Part shown: positions 51,536 through 59,226 of the stretch, in pieces | Layout: every line of letters begins with the position of its first letter | Numbering within the stretch: position 1 is the stretch's first letter | NCBI GenBank assembly: GCA_963975155.1 | Contig: CAXBFG010000003.1 | Coordinates: 1-64,000 of the forward strand | Direction of reading: 5' to 3' | DNA length: 64,000 nt | Origin: UBA5109 sp963975155 | GTDB lineage: Bacteria; Pseudomonadota; Gammaproteobacteria; Pseudomonadales; Pseudohongiellaceae | Translations under genes and position numbers: made by a program | Notes under the pieces: generated by a model | What the model saw: only the letters and a program-made list of their open reading frames with translations | Told to the model about the DNA's origin: nothing | Database searches by the model: none

Positions 51536-52465
51536 ATGAGCGAAAAAGTAATACGCATAGCTACCCGTCAAAGCCCTCTCGCACTCTGGCAAGCAGAATA
51601 TGTAAAAGCTAATCTGGAACGTCTGCATCCTGGGCTAAAAGCGGAGCTTTTACCTATGACGACCCGTGGGGATAATATCCTGGACGCTCCTTTAGCAAAA
51701 ATTGGTGGTAAGGGTCTCTTTATTAAAGAACTTGAGCTTGCCATGCTGGAAGGTAAAGCAGACATAGCCGTACATTCCATGAAAGATGTGCCTATGGAGT
51801 TTCCGGAAGGTTTGGGTCTGGCCGTTATCTGTGAACGAGAAGATTATAGAGATGCATTTGTTTCAAACACTTATGCGGATTTTTATGCCTTACCCGAGAA
51901 TGCTCTGGTTGGGAGCTCGAGCCTGCGCCGTCAGTGTCAGCTCAAGGCAGCCAGACCAGATATCCGGATCAAGGATTTACGCGGCAACGTAAATACACGA
52001 CTTAAGAAACTCGATGCAGGTGAATATGATGCAATAATTCTGGCTGCAGCCGGACTAATTCGACTCGGGATGGAGGAAAGAATCCGTGAATATCTGGAAC
52101 CTTCTCTTTGTCTGCCCGCAGGGGGACAGGGAGCCGTGGGGATTGAGTGTCGAATGGATGACCTGGAAATTCTGAAACTCTTAAGTGTCTTAAATCATAA
52201 ACAAAGCGCAATATGTGTCAGGGCTGAACGAGCTATGAACGCCAGATTAAATGGTGGTTGTCAGGTGCCGATTGCCTGTCTGGCCCAATTGCAGGGAGAT
52301 ACACTAAGCCTGCGAGGCATTGTAGGAGAAGTGCAAGGTAAACAAATTTTAAAAAGTGAATTATCAGGCAAGGCTGAGAATGCTGAAGAGCTGGGACTGG
52401 AAGTCGCAGAACGCTTACTTGAACAAGGCGCACAGCGTTTACTGGATAAAATCGTATCGTTATGA
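51536..52465 (+). CDS. hemC: Porphobilinogen deaminase (hydroxymethylbilane synthase)
   Basis: Joins four porphobilinogens into hydroxymethylbilane. I chose the ATG at 51536 (MSEKVIRIATRQSPLALWQA), giving 309 aa as in the family; a frame from 51491 adds 15 non-conserved residues. The dipyrromethane cofactor cysteine is in LNGGCQVPIAC, and the arginines GSSSLRRQCQL and DLRGNVNTRL are intact. It overlaps hemD by 4 bp. With hemD, hemX, hemY and the distant hemB (62.6 kb) it covers early tetrapyrrole synthesis. Confidence 0.95.
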   Translation: MSEKVIRIATRQSPLALWQAEYVKANLERLHPGLKAELLPMTTRGDNILDAPLAKIGGKGLFIKELELAMLEGKADIAVHSMKDVPMEFPEGLGLAVICEREDYRDAFVSNTYADFYALPENALVGSSSLRRQCQLKAARPDIRIKDLRGNVNTRLKKLDAGEYDAIILAAAGLIRLGMEERIREYLEPSLCLPAGGQGAVGIECRMDDLEILKLLSVLNHKQSAICVRAERAMNARLNGGCQVPIACLAQLQGDTLSLRGIVGEVQGKQILKSELSGKAENAEELGLEVAERLLEQGAQRLLDKIVSL

Positions 52466-53235
52466 CTACTGATTTAAAAAATATCATACTCTGGCTTACG
52501 CGTCCGCAGGGACAGGCCGAAAATCTGAGTAAGTTGCTGCAGGAAAAAGGCGCCAAAGTTTTTCATCTGCCAATGATGAGAATCGAAAGAATTCCGTCCG
52601 ATAAAAAACTTGAAGCAAAAATAAAAAAACTTGATCAGTTTGATATGGCTTTTTTCGTCAGCACGAATGCAGCGCAAATCGGCATGGAGCTGATTGAGAC
52701 TTATTTTTCAAAATTGCCGGATAAAATCGCATATTTTGCTCCTGGACCGACCACAGCCAAAGTGCTTGAAAGTTTTGGGTTGAAAGTTGCCTACCCTGAA
52801 AAAGCCATGAGTACAGAGGCCTTGTTGATTTTGCCTGAAATGAGAAAAATTATTCAGAACAAAAGTAAAAAGAAAAAAACGGCAATTATTTTTCGCGGCA
52901 AAGGTGGCCGGGAACTGTTAGCAAATACATTAAGGGCAAAGGGAGTAGATGTCAGCTATGTTGAGTTATATAAAAGATCCCTGCCCGATTATAAAGAGGC
53001 CTACCTGAAAGAATGTCTGACAAATAAAAAACCCGATGGCATTATTTTCTCCAGCGCTGAAGCCATACATAATTTTACGATAGTATTCGAAGATATTTAT
53101 CCGGATTTCAAAAGTATACCGGTGTTTGTGTCTTCGCCAAGGTTGGAAAGTATCGTTAAGAAAGTTGGGTTTAAAACGATAAGTTTGTTAACAGCGGCAG
53201 ATGATGAATCAGTCGCCAGTGGGTTTAATAATTAA
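52462..53235 (+). CDS. hemD: Uroporphyrinogen-III synthase
   Basis: Cyclises hydroxymethylbilane to uroporphyrinogen III. A 257-aa protein of low sequence conservation but the expected two-lobed pattern: ILWLTRPQGQAENLSKLLQEKG at the start, FFVSTNAAQIGM, FAPGPTTAKVLESFGL, FRGKGGRELLANTL and the C-terminal IIFSSAEAIHNF. Its position between hemC and hemX supports the call. The stretch is AT-richer and lysine-rich relative to neighbours. Confidence 0.9.
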   Translation: MTTDLKNIILWLTRPQGQAENLSKLLQEKGAKVFHLPMMRIERIPSDKKLEAKIKKLDQFDMAFFVSTNAAQIGMELIETYFSKLPDKIAYFAPGPTTAKVLESFGLKVAYPEKAMSTEALLILPEMRKIIQNKSKKKKTAIIFRGKGGRELLANTLRAKGVDVSYVELYKRSLPDYKEAYLKECLTNKKPDGIIFSSAEAIHNFTIVFEDIYPDFKSIPVFVSSPRLESIVKKVGFKTISLLTAADDESVASGFNN

Positions 53236-53236
53236 A

Positions 53237-54334
53237 ATGATCGAAAAAACTCCAGAAACTACCGATCCGGATGTTAACGATTCTGAAGCAATAGTCTCTG
53301 AAAAAGTACATGCTGAAAAGCCGGCAGCTAAGAAAAAATATTCAATACTTCGCATTACGCTGATGTCAGTTATTGTTGCTGCCCTGACAGGACTTGCGTA
53401 CTTCACATGGCTACAGCAAATTACGCTGCAAACAATATTTTCCTCTGAAACGCAGTTAGTACAACTGACTGAAGATATAAACAGACGCTTACAGGTTATT
53501 GATCAGAACATTGTGGATATTAATGACAGAAATGCGAGTAATGGATTATTGCTAAATCAGCAAAACTCCAGAATTGATAATTTAAACGATGAACTTGTGA
53601 GCCTGCGTTTAGGCGTAAGCTCGGGACAAAACAGCGGAGTTTGGCAGTTGGTCGAAGCTGTTTCTTTGCTCAGGCTTGGGCAGCAATATTTGCAGCTTAA
53701 TCAGGATGTGGCAGTAGCCTTAAGTCTATATCAAAGTTGCAGGAGTATATTAAACCAAATTGATGACCCTGCTGTTGTCAGGATAAGAAATATGCTGGCT
53801 GCAGATATACAGATACTGGGTCGTCAGCAAGGCGTGGATATCCAGAGCCTTTTTATGCGCTTGAGTGAAACTGAACAACAGTTGGCTATGGTAAGTCTTC
53901 GTAATGTCAGGGAGCCAAGTATGGCATTTGAGGAAAGGGAAGCCGGAAGTGAAGAACAGGGTTTTATAGCCCGAATCGGAAATCAGTTAAGTAAATATTT
54001 CACGGTACGCAGGCTGGATGCGCCAGAACAAATGCCATTAGATGATGAGCAGTTAACATTTTTACGACAAAATATGCAGCTGCAACTTGAACAGGCAAAG
54101 CTTGCATTATTACAGCGCAGACCAGGTATTTATCAGGACAGTATCAGTAATGTACTTATGCTGGCACAACAAAATATCCCTGAACAGGATCAACTTAAAA
54201 CTACTATTCTAAGAGATTTGAGGGATTTACAGTCAGCCTCTATTGCACTGAACCTGCCACGCCTAAGTGACAGTTTGGGAGAACTGGAAACCCTGCTGGG
54301 CAATATAAATTCAGATACGGATGCAGGGATTTAA
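53237..54334 (+). CDS. hemX: HemX, tetrapyrrole-cluster membrane protein
   Basis: A 365-aa protein from the ATG at 53237, one base after the hemD stop; an upstream frame from 53201 overlaps hemD. It has one N-terminal membrane helix (about residues 38-58, ITLMSVIVAALTGLAYF) followed by a coiled-coil periplasmic part. Although once called an uroporphyrinogen methyltransferase, this family lacks a methylase fold; its role is uncertain. Confidence 0.85.
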   Translation: MIEKTPETTDPDVNDSEAIVSEKVHAEKPAAKKKYSILRITLMSVIVAALTGLAYFTWLQQITLQTIFSSETQLVQLTEDINRRLQVIDQNIVDINDRNASNGLLLNQQNSRIDNLNDELVSLRLGVSSGQNSGVWQLVEAVSLLRLGQQYLQLNQDVAVALSLYQSCRSILNQIDDPAVVRIRNMLAADIQILGRQQGVDIQSLFMRLSETEQQLAMVSLRNVREPSMAFEEREAGSEEQGFIARIGNQLSKYFTVRRLDAPEQMPLDDEQLTFLRQNMQLQLEQAKLALLQRRPGIYQDSISNVLMLAQQNIPEQDQLKTTILRDLRDLQSASIALNLPRLSDSLGELETLLGNINSDTDAGI

Positions 54335-54369
54335 AAAGATGATACAAGATATATCAGGGATCAATAAAC

Positions 54370-55605
54370 GTGGTTAAAGCATTTATCTTTGTACTACTGG
54401 CCCTGGCTGCCGGAGCATATCTTTCAGTTATATTAACTGAGGATCCAGGATATGTGCTGATCACATTCAGAAACTGTTCACTGGAAGCAACCCTGGCAAC
54501 TGTAGTGATCAGCCTGATCATTATTTTTGTAGTTTTACTCGGGGTCTTCAAACTGGTCGGCATAGCAAAACCCTTTGTTTTATTTAGAAAAGATACCTGG
54601 TATCGACTACTGTTCAGAAACAACGCTCGTCACCTGACCGAGCTTGGGTGGCAAAAATTATTTCTGGGCCACTGGCAGGAAGCCTATAAATTATTTGTGG
54701 AATCGGCAGACAGGGTACAGGTGCCCAGTATTAATTACCTGGCTGCGGCATATGCTGCCTTCCAGCGTAATGATCAGTTAGCCTGTACTTACTGTTTGTC
54801 GCAAGCGAAAAGCTCTTCACTGGTTCAGAATGCCGGTATCAGGATATTTCAGGCTCAACTCGAATTAAAGGCCGGGAAAACTGAACAGAGCCTGGCTCTA
54901 TTGCTGGCCATTCAAAAAGAGCAGCCAGACAGTCCAACCGTGTTGCTACTTTTAAAAGATACTTATCTCAACCTGAAAGACTGGGCTAAGCTGCAGGAGC
55001 TGCTGCCTGAACTGGAAAAATATAAGGCTTTAAGAAATGAAGAGTTATTAATACTTAAAGAACAACTGGCAGTTCATCGTTTGCACAGGGCAACTGAAAG
55101 TTTGCTGGAGTATTCGGAGCTAAAAACTATCTGGAACAGTTTCAGCAAGGTATTGCAAAAACGAGAACTGGTTATGGAGGCTTATTTAAGGTCTTTACTC
55201 ACCGTTGGCAATGGTCCGGAAGCCGTAGTTTTACTAACAAAATTTTTAAAGCATCAATGGAGTGACAGATTAGTCGAGCTGCTTGGGTATATAGACAATC
55301 AGGATGCAGCAGCTCAACTATTACTATTAGAAAGCTGGATTAAAGGCCGGCCGAAAAACGTAAACCTGATGCTGACACTTGGCCGCTTAAGCCTGAGAAA
55401 TAAATTATGGGGGAAGGCACGGGAATACTTTGAATCAGCTTTACGTTTCTCAAACAGCACACGGCTTAGTGCTGAAATTAATGCAGAGTTAGGCAGATTA
55501 CTTGAACATCTGGGAGAGCATGAGCGGAGTCTGGGCTGCTATCGGCAGGCTATGGAGCTCATGGAGAAAAAGCTGCCGGATTTGCCGATGCCAATTAATT
55601 CTTAA
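54370..55605 (+). CDS. hemY: HemY, TPR-containing membrane protein
   Basis: A 411-aa protein with a GTG start, two N-terminal membrane helices (about 3-20 and 38-62) and a TPR-like helical repeat domain (about 90-400, including AWKEL-type repeat turns and LSLRNKLWGKAREYFESALRFS). The family accompanies hemX in gammaproteobacteria; the function is not settled and it is unrelated to the Bacillus protoporphyrinogen oxidase of the same name. Confidence 0.88.
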   Translation: MVKAFIFVLLALAAGAYLSVILTEDPGYVLITFRNCSLEATLATVVISLIIIFVVLLGVFKLVGIAKPFVLFRKDTWYRLLFRNNARHLTELGWQKLFLGHWQEAYKLFVESADRVQVPSINYLAAAYAAFQRNDQLACTYCLSQAKSSSLVQNAGIRIFQAQLELKAGKTEQSLALLLAIQKEQPDSPTVLLLLKDTYLNLKDWAKLQELLPELEKYKALRNEELLILKEQLAVHRLHRATESLLEYSELKTIWNSFSKVLQKRELVMEAYLRSLLTVGNGPEAVVLLTKFLKHQWSDRLVELLGYIDNQDAAAQLLLLESWIKGRPKNVNLMLTLGRLSLRNKLWGKAREYFESALRFSNSTRLSAEINAELGRLLEHLGEHERSLGCYRQAMELMEKKLPDLPMPINS

Positions 55606-55853
55606 CAACAAAAATTACCTCATATTTACACACTCTAGCTCTGGCTCGCTTCCTCGTTCTCTCTTTACTTTTTACCTTTGGCTTCTTAGCTCGCGAATTT
55701 TTAATTTGAATATCGACTGTTATGCCGGTTTGATCCAGATCAATAGTTTCAGAAACAATATTTATCAGCGGCCTTATTTTATTGAAAGCTGTTTTCCCAG
55801 CCCCATATATTTTAAGTAGTTAATTTATACCTGATATTCTAGTGGAGGCGACC

Positions 55854-56279
55854 ATGCATTTAATACCTAAACACCCTTTGGCGAGATTGGATAGTTTATT
55901 TGATGATACTTTTCCGGCATTCAAGTTATTGCCTGAGTCGGATTTCAATAATTCGAAACTGGCCGTAGATATTAAAGAAAAAGGAGACTGCTATATTATT
56001 AAGGCGGATTTCCCGGGAATAAATAAGGACGATATTCAGATATCCATAGAGGATAATATTCTGACCATTGAAGCAGAGTATGAAGAAAGCAAAGAAGCTA
56101 AGGAAGATGGAAAGTATCTACGACAGGAGCGTCGTTATGGGAAGTATTCCAGGAGTTTTAATCTGGGAAAAAACGTCGACGAAGCACAAATAAAGGCAGA
56201 GTTCGATAAAGGAGTCTTATCACTGAAGGTCCCGAAGGGAGATGTAGCTCCCGCAACCCGAACTATCCCGATTAAATAA
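55854..56279 (+). CDS. Small heat-shock protein (Hsp20 family)
   Basis: A 141-aa chaperone that holds unfolding proteins. The ATG at 55854 follows a strong GGAGG at 5-bp spacing. The alpha-crystallin domain runs from about 38 to 130 (VDIKEKGDCYIIKADFPGINKDDIQISIEDNILTIEAE ... FNLGKNVDEAQIKAEFDKGVLSLKVPK) and ends in the I-x-I motif (TIPIK). The 248 bp upstream hold no gene; no sigma-32 promoter or ROSE-like hairpin was recognised. Confidence 0.93.
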   Translation: MHLIPKHPLARLDSLFDDTFPAFKLLPESDFNNSKLAVDIKEKGDCYIIKADFPGINKDDIQISIEDNILTIEAEYEESKEAKEDGKYLRQERRYGKYSRSFNLGKNVDEAQIKAEFDKGVLSLKVPKGDVAPATRTIPIK

Positions 56280-56311
56280 CACTAATTGCCAATCCGGGAA
56301 TGACTGTATTT

Positions 56312-56345
56312 CCAGACTGACGGTATTTAAAGCATGTCAGTCTGG
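56312..56345. terminator. Bidirectional terminator
   Basis: A perfect 10-bp stem, CCAGACTGAC (56312-56321) / GTCAGTCTGG (56336-56345), with a 14-nt loop, sits between the convergent Hsp20 gene and the periplasmic protein gene. A T-rich run follows on the plus side (ATCAGTTTTCC) and A-rich sequence precedes it on the other. Confidence 0.65.
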
Positions 56346-56346
56346 A

Positions 56347-56715
56347 TCAGTTTTCCTCGCTAAATTTATAAGCAAATTCCTGATTGCTATTATCAACATT
56401 TATTAAGCCGCCCTGAGCATTATTCTCATTGATTTGAGCATTTACCTGATATTTGCCTTCAGGTAAATCCAGGATCAGCCAGGGTCCATTACTAAGGGTA
56501 TTGACCAGCTCATTTCCCTGCATATCCTTAACGGTGACCTCCACTCCGGCTAGAAAGGATCCGGATTCTACGAAAAATACCAGTCTGGTTCCCTCACTTG
56601 GAGCCAATTCACGTTCGTCTGCGCCGACTCCACCATTCCATAAAATATAGTTTTGGGCCAGGCCAATACCAGGTATAGCGCAAAGCATCAGACACATTAG
56701 CTTTAATTTGTTCAT
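56347..56715 (-). CDS. Putative periplasmic protein, carboxypeptidase-regulatory-like
   Basis: A 122-aa protein with a Sec signal (LKLMCLMLCAIPGIGLAQ) and a small beta-sandwich pattern (GTRLVFFVESGSFLAGVEVTVKDMQGNELV ... GPWLILDLPEGKYQVNAQI), typical of carboxypeptidase-regulatory-like/PEGA-type domains that bind cell-surface components. The function is unknown. It is transcribed alone, convergent with the Hsp20 gene. Confidence 0.7.
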   Translation of the reverse strand: MNKLKLMCLMLCAIPGIGLAQNYILWNGGVGADERELAPSEGTRLVFFVESGSFLAGVEVTVKDMQGNELVNTLSNGPWLILDLPEGKYQVNAQINENNAQGGLINVDNSNQEFAYKFSEEN

Positions 56716-56818
56716 AAATTCCTCACCTTTATAAAGTCTGGGTTGAAATTTATAGAACAGAATGCAGCATTAGTACTTGATCTAAATCTATAAGTTTTAA
56801 GTTTATGCCTGGATAGGC

Positions 56819-57514
56819 TTAAGACTTGAAAGGAGCGGGCTTTACCTGGGCATATATTTCTGGCGGGACATCCAGGCTATTAAAAATAAGTTCTCCGGTC
56901 TGTTCTGGCCCATGAGCGATGACCAGTCCTATTTTTCTGCCGATAAAGGTCACGGTTAAATCAGCCTTGATAGCACTACCCAGGATTTCTCCGGTATCAC
57001 TGCAAAGTCCGGAGGGTATATCGATTGCCAAAACTGGCAAATTGCTGGTATTTATCAAATGAATAATTTCTTTAAAAGGCTCACGCACATGACCTTTTAA
57101 TCCGGTTCCCAGAAGAGCGTCAATGAGCACCATATTTTTTGCCCGGGCTTTGAATTCAGCAAAGCCCTTGAAAGAACCCGCAAGGCTTGTGATGCTGGCT
57201 TGCCGACTCTCTGCATAATCCAGGGCTTTGCGGGCATCGCCCGTGATGCTGCTTAATTTCCCCGCTACATAAATCTCAACCTGCAGACCATTCGAAAGCG
57301 CAAGAGCGGCGACTATAAAACCATCTCCTCCGTTATTCCCGGTACCACAGAATATGGCCAATTCACGGGTTGTGGGCCATTTATGCATAAGTGCCTTATA
57401 GGCTGCGGTACCCGCCCGCATCATCAGTTCAAAACCCGGGATTTGATGCTTTTCAATGGCCAGTCGATCCAGCTCTCTTACAGCAGAAGCCGTATAATAA
57501 TCGGAGCCGTTCAC
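56819..57514 (-). CDS. nnrE: NAD(P)H-hydrate epimerase (YjeF N-terminal domain only)
   Basis: A 231-aa protein with a GTG start overlapping the stop of the membrane protein upstream (TAGTG). It carries FCGTGNNGGDGFIVAALAL, DALLGTGLKGHVREPF and LAIDIPSGLCSDTGEILG, the NnrE signature that epimerises damaged NAD(P)H hydrates. In many bacteria it is fused to the dehydratase NnrD; here the dehydratase half is missing, and no NnrD gene is in the window. Confidence 0.92.
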   Translation of the reverse strand: MNGSDYYTASAVRELDRLAIEKHQIPGFELMMRAGTAAYKALMHKWPTTRELAIFCGTGNNGGDGFIVAALALSNGLQVEIYVAGKLSSITGDARKALDYAESRQASITSLAGSFKGFAEFKARAKNMVLIDALLGTGLKGHVREPFKEIIHLINTSNLPVLAIDIPSGLCSDTGEILGSAIKADLTVTFIGRKIGLVIAHGPEQTGELIFNSLDVPPEIYAQVKPAPFKS

Positions 57515-58101
57515 TAGGCCAGGGACCTATCAGTATTTGGCCTGAAGAAGAATACAGCCAGGTAGGCACCGAGGAAATTGGACAGGATATCGATCGCCGT
57601 GTTTTCATATCCGCCGACATTCGTGTCGGGAATAAATACAGTAGCCATAAATTCAATAATTTCGTTAATTCCCCCAATACCGGTTGCCGCCAGAACGGTA
57701 ATAACAGACATGGTTACAAATGAAGCCTGCGGATTCTGCTTATTGAGAGAGCTCACAACTTGCCACATCAACAATGCCGCAATGAAGTAACAATAGGTGT
57801 GGACTAACTGATCATATTTAAGAATGGAATAAGGTTCAGGAACTAAATCAACCAGTACCAATGAATACAGAACGCCATCTGCTACCGGCAATAAACCGCC
57901 AAGTATGTGGAGGATGAGCCAGAGGTTAAAGCCCCAAAGTACTTTGTTGCCAAAATTAAAATGCCTTTGTCCTGTATGCAGCAAGGCAACCAGTATCAGT
58001 GTGGTAATGCCATAAAACAGAAATTCAAAGTTTGATGATACAAGCGACCAGAGCAGAAGAGCTCCTGTAAGGACATAACCAAGGATAAATTGTTTGTGCA
58101 T
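57514..58101 (-). CDS. DUF2238 (YjdF-like) membrane protein
   Basis: A 195-aa protein with about 6 hydrophobic segments and the DUF2238 marks: KYDQLVHTYCYF, GGINEIIEF and ENTAIDILSNFLGAYLAVFFF, the polar residues within membrane helices that are conserved in this family. The function is unknown. It overlaps nnrE by one base. It marks the conserved side of the AT-rich microcin insert. Confidence 0.85.
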   Translation of the reverse strand: MHKQFILGYVLTGALLLWSLVSSNFEFLFYGITTLILVALLHTGQRHFNFGNKVLWGFNLWLILHILGGLLPVADGVLYSLVLVDLVPEPYSILKYDQLVHTYCYFIAALLMWQVVSSLNKQNPQASFVTMSVITVLAATGIGGINEIIEFMATVFIPDTNVGGYENTAIDILSNFLGAYLAVFFFRPNTDRSLA

Positions 58102-58136
58102 AATGCTATTTCTATTCGGTAAGAAATATAATTAGC

Positions 58137-58460
58137 TTAATAAACTAACATATTAATGATCCAAAGTAGAAAAAAGAAATTCCCGGCGTAATGTAGTAAA
58201 TGGTTAGGTCGATTTAATGAGCTTTTGTTTATATTTGTACTCTCTGGATATTTTTCAAATTTGAATAATATTAATTCAGCATGCTCCTTCGGCAGAAGCA
58301 CAACTGGAAGGCAATACAAAAGTATTCCGCAATAGAGGAATATTCGATTATGTGGAAGTGTGGAGCTTAGCTCTAAAAGCAAAAAGGAAAAAATAAATAT
58401 AAGTAGTGCCGCGAAGATTTGTAGAGCCAAAATTCTCCATTTAGTTAAAATATTACCCAT
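58137..58460 (-). CDS. Candidate microcin immunity protein 2
   Basis: A 107-aa membrane protein with three hydrophobic segments. It is a paralogue of the gene just upstream: both have an N-terminal [KN]W-[RK]I-x2-LQ[IV]F, a central P-K-[ED]-H loop (LLPKEHAELI / LNPKDHLRTL) and the same C-terminus (HLL ... FFFLLWIINMLVY / FFFLWLIAILVY). Being small, membrane-bound and directly downstream of a double-glycine-leader peptide gene, it is probably an immunity protein. No known family is recognised. Confidence 0.55.
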   Translation of the reverse strand: MGNILTKWRILALQIFAALLIFIFSFLLLELSSTLPHNRIFLYCGILLYCLPVVLLPKEHAELILFKFEKYPESTNINKSSLNRPNHLLHYAGNFFFLLWIINMLVY

Positions 58461-58464
58461 AAAA

Positions 58465-58797
58465 TTAGTAGACTAAGATAGCGATTAGCCAAAGAAAGAA
58501 AAAGCACAGGCTTATATCTCTTAGTAGATGATCAGATTTTTTTATAGAGCCGTAATATGTATCAATATTTTCTTCAATTTTTTTCATCGGTGCTAGTAAG
58601 GTTCTTAGATGATCTTTGGGGTTTAAGGCATAAGGGATTAAGCCTAGGATAATGGAAAATAATAGCAAAATAATTTCAACATTATTTCTTCCGACGGTTA
58701 TTACCAATGTTGTCGTACAGCTAATAATTCCAATTGTTGAGAATACCTGAAGAGATTTTATTTTCCAATTCTCAATATGGATGTAAATACTACTCAT
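58465..58797 (-). CDS. Candidate microcin immunity protein 1
   Basis: A 110-aa membrane protein (start MSSIYIHIENWKIKSLQVF) with hydrophobic stretches at about 16-30, 38-58 and 92-110. It is 4 bp from its paralogue downstream and about 100 bp from the peptide precursor gene upstream, across a strong hairpin. This order (precursor, hairpin, small membrane proteins) is usual in bacteriocin operons. The DNA is markedly AT-rich compared with ubiD and rho. Confidence 0.55.
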   Translation of the reverse strand: MSSIYIHIENWKIKSLQVFSTIGIISCTTTLVITVGRNNVEIILLLFSIILGLIPYALNPKDHLRTLLAPMKKIEENIDTYYGSIKKSDHLLRDISLCFFFLWLIAILVY

Positions 58798-58840
58798 AAT
58801 GATCCGCCCTATAATAATTTATTCTTTTATTTAAAGCTGG

Positions 58841-58868
58841 GGATAAGCTTCGGTTTCGAAGCTTATCC
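58841..58868 (-). terminator. Perfect 12-bp hairpin between precursor and immunity genes
   Basis: The stem GGATAAGCTTCG (58841-58852) / CGAAGCTTATCC (58857-58868), loop GTTT, perfect pairing. On the minus strand it follows the precursor stop by 27 bp and has only an imperfect A/T-rich run after it, so partial read-through or transcript stabilisation is likely, giving more precursor than immunity message. Confidence 0.75.
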
Positions 58869-58895
58869 TAGGAAGAATTATTGATTTAGATATTA

Positions 58896-59132
58896 CTAGT
58901 ATTTCCACTTAACATAAGAGTTATACCCAAATGTCCCAATGGCATAACCTGCTGTAAAAGCTAGAGAAAGGTTGCCGCCACTAAATCTTCCGAATTGAAA
59001 AGCTTGTGAAGCAAAACTGATGCCTCTACCACCAAAACTTCTCCATAACTGCCTCATGCCCATATCATATCTAAGATCAGGCCCATAGCCACCACCAACT
59101 GCTTCTACTTCCTGTACTGTTAACTCCCTCAT
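58896..59132 (-). CDS. Microcin/bacteriocin precursor with double-glycine leader
   Basis: A 78-aa peptide. The first 15 residues, MRELTVQEVEAVGGG, line up without gaps with the colicin V leader pattern (M-R-x-L-T-x-x-E-x-x-x-V-x-G-G), so cleavage is expected after Gly15 by a peptidase-containing ABC exporter. The mature 63 residues begin YGPDLRYDMG, are Gly/Ser/aromatic-rich, and carry a glycine-spaced hydrophobic stretch near the end (LAFTAGYAIGTFG) and a basic aromatic tail (YVKWKY). There is no cysteine. AAGGAG lies 6 bp before the ATG. Two small membrane proteins follow. The exporter is not in this window. Confidence 0.75.
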   Translation of the reverse strand: MRELTVQEVEAVGGGYGPDLRYDMGMRQLWRSFGGRGISFASQAFQFGRFSGGNLSLAFTAGYAIGTFGYNSYVKWKY

Positions 59133-59226
59133 GACGCTCTCCTTGTCGTAAGAATTAAGTAAAAAATATCATCCTGTTAAGGCTGATACTTTTAATCTAG
59201 TAGAGTTTTAGGGGAATGCCAGTTTT

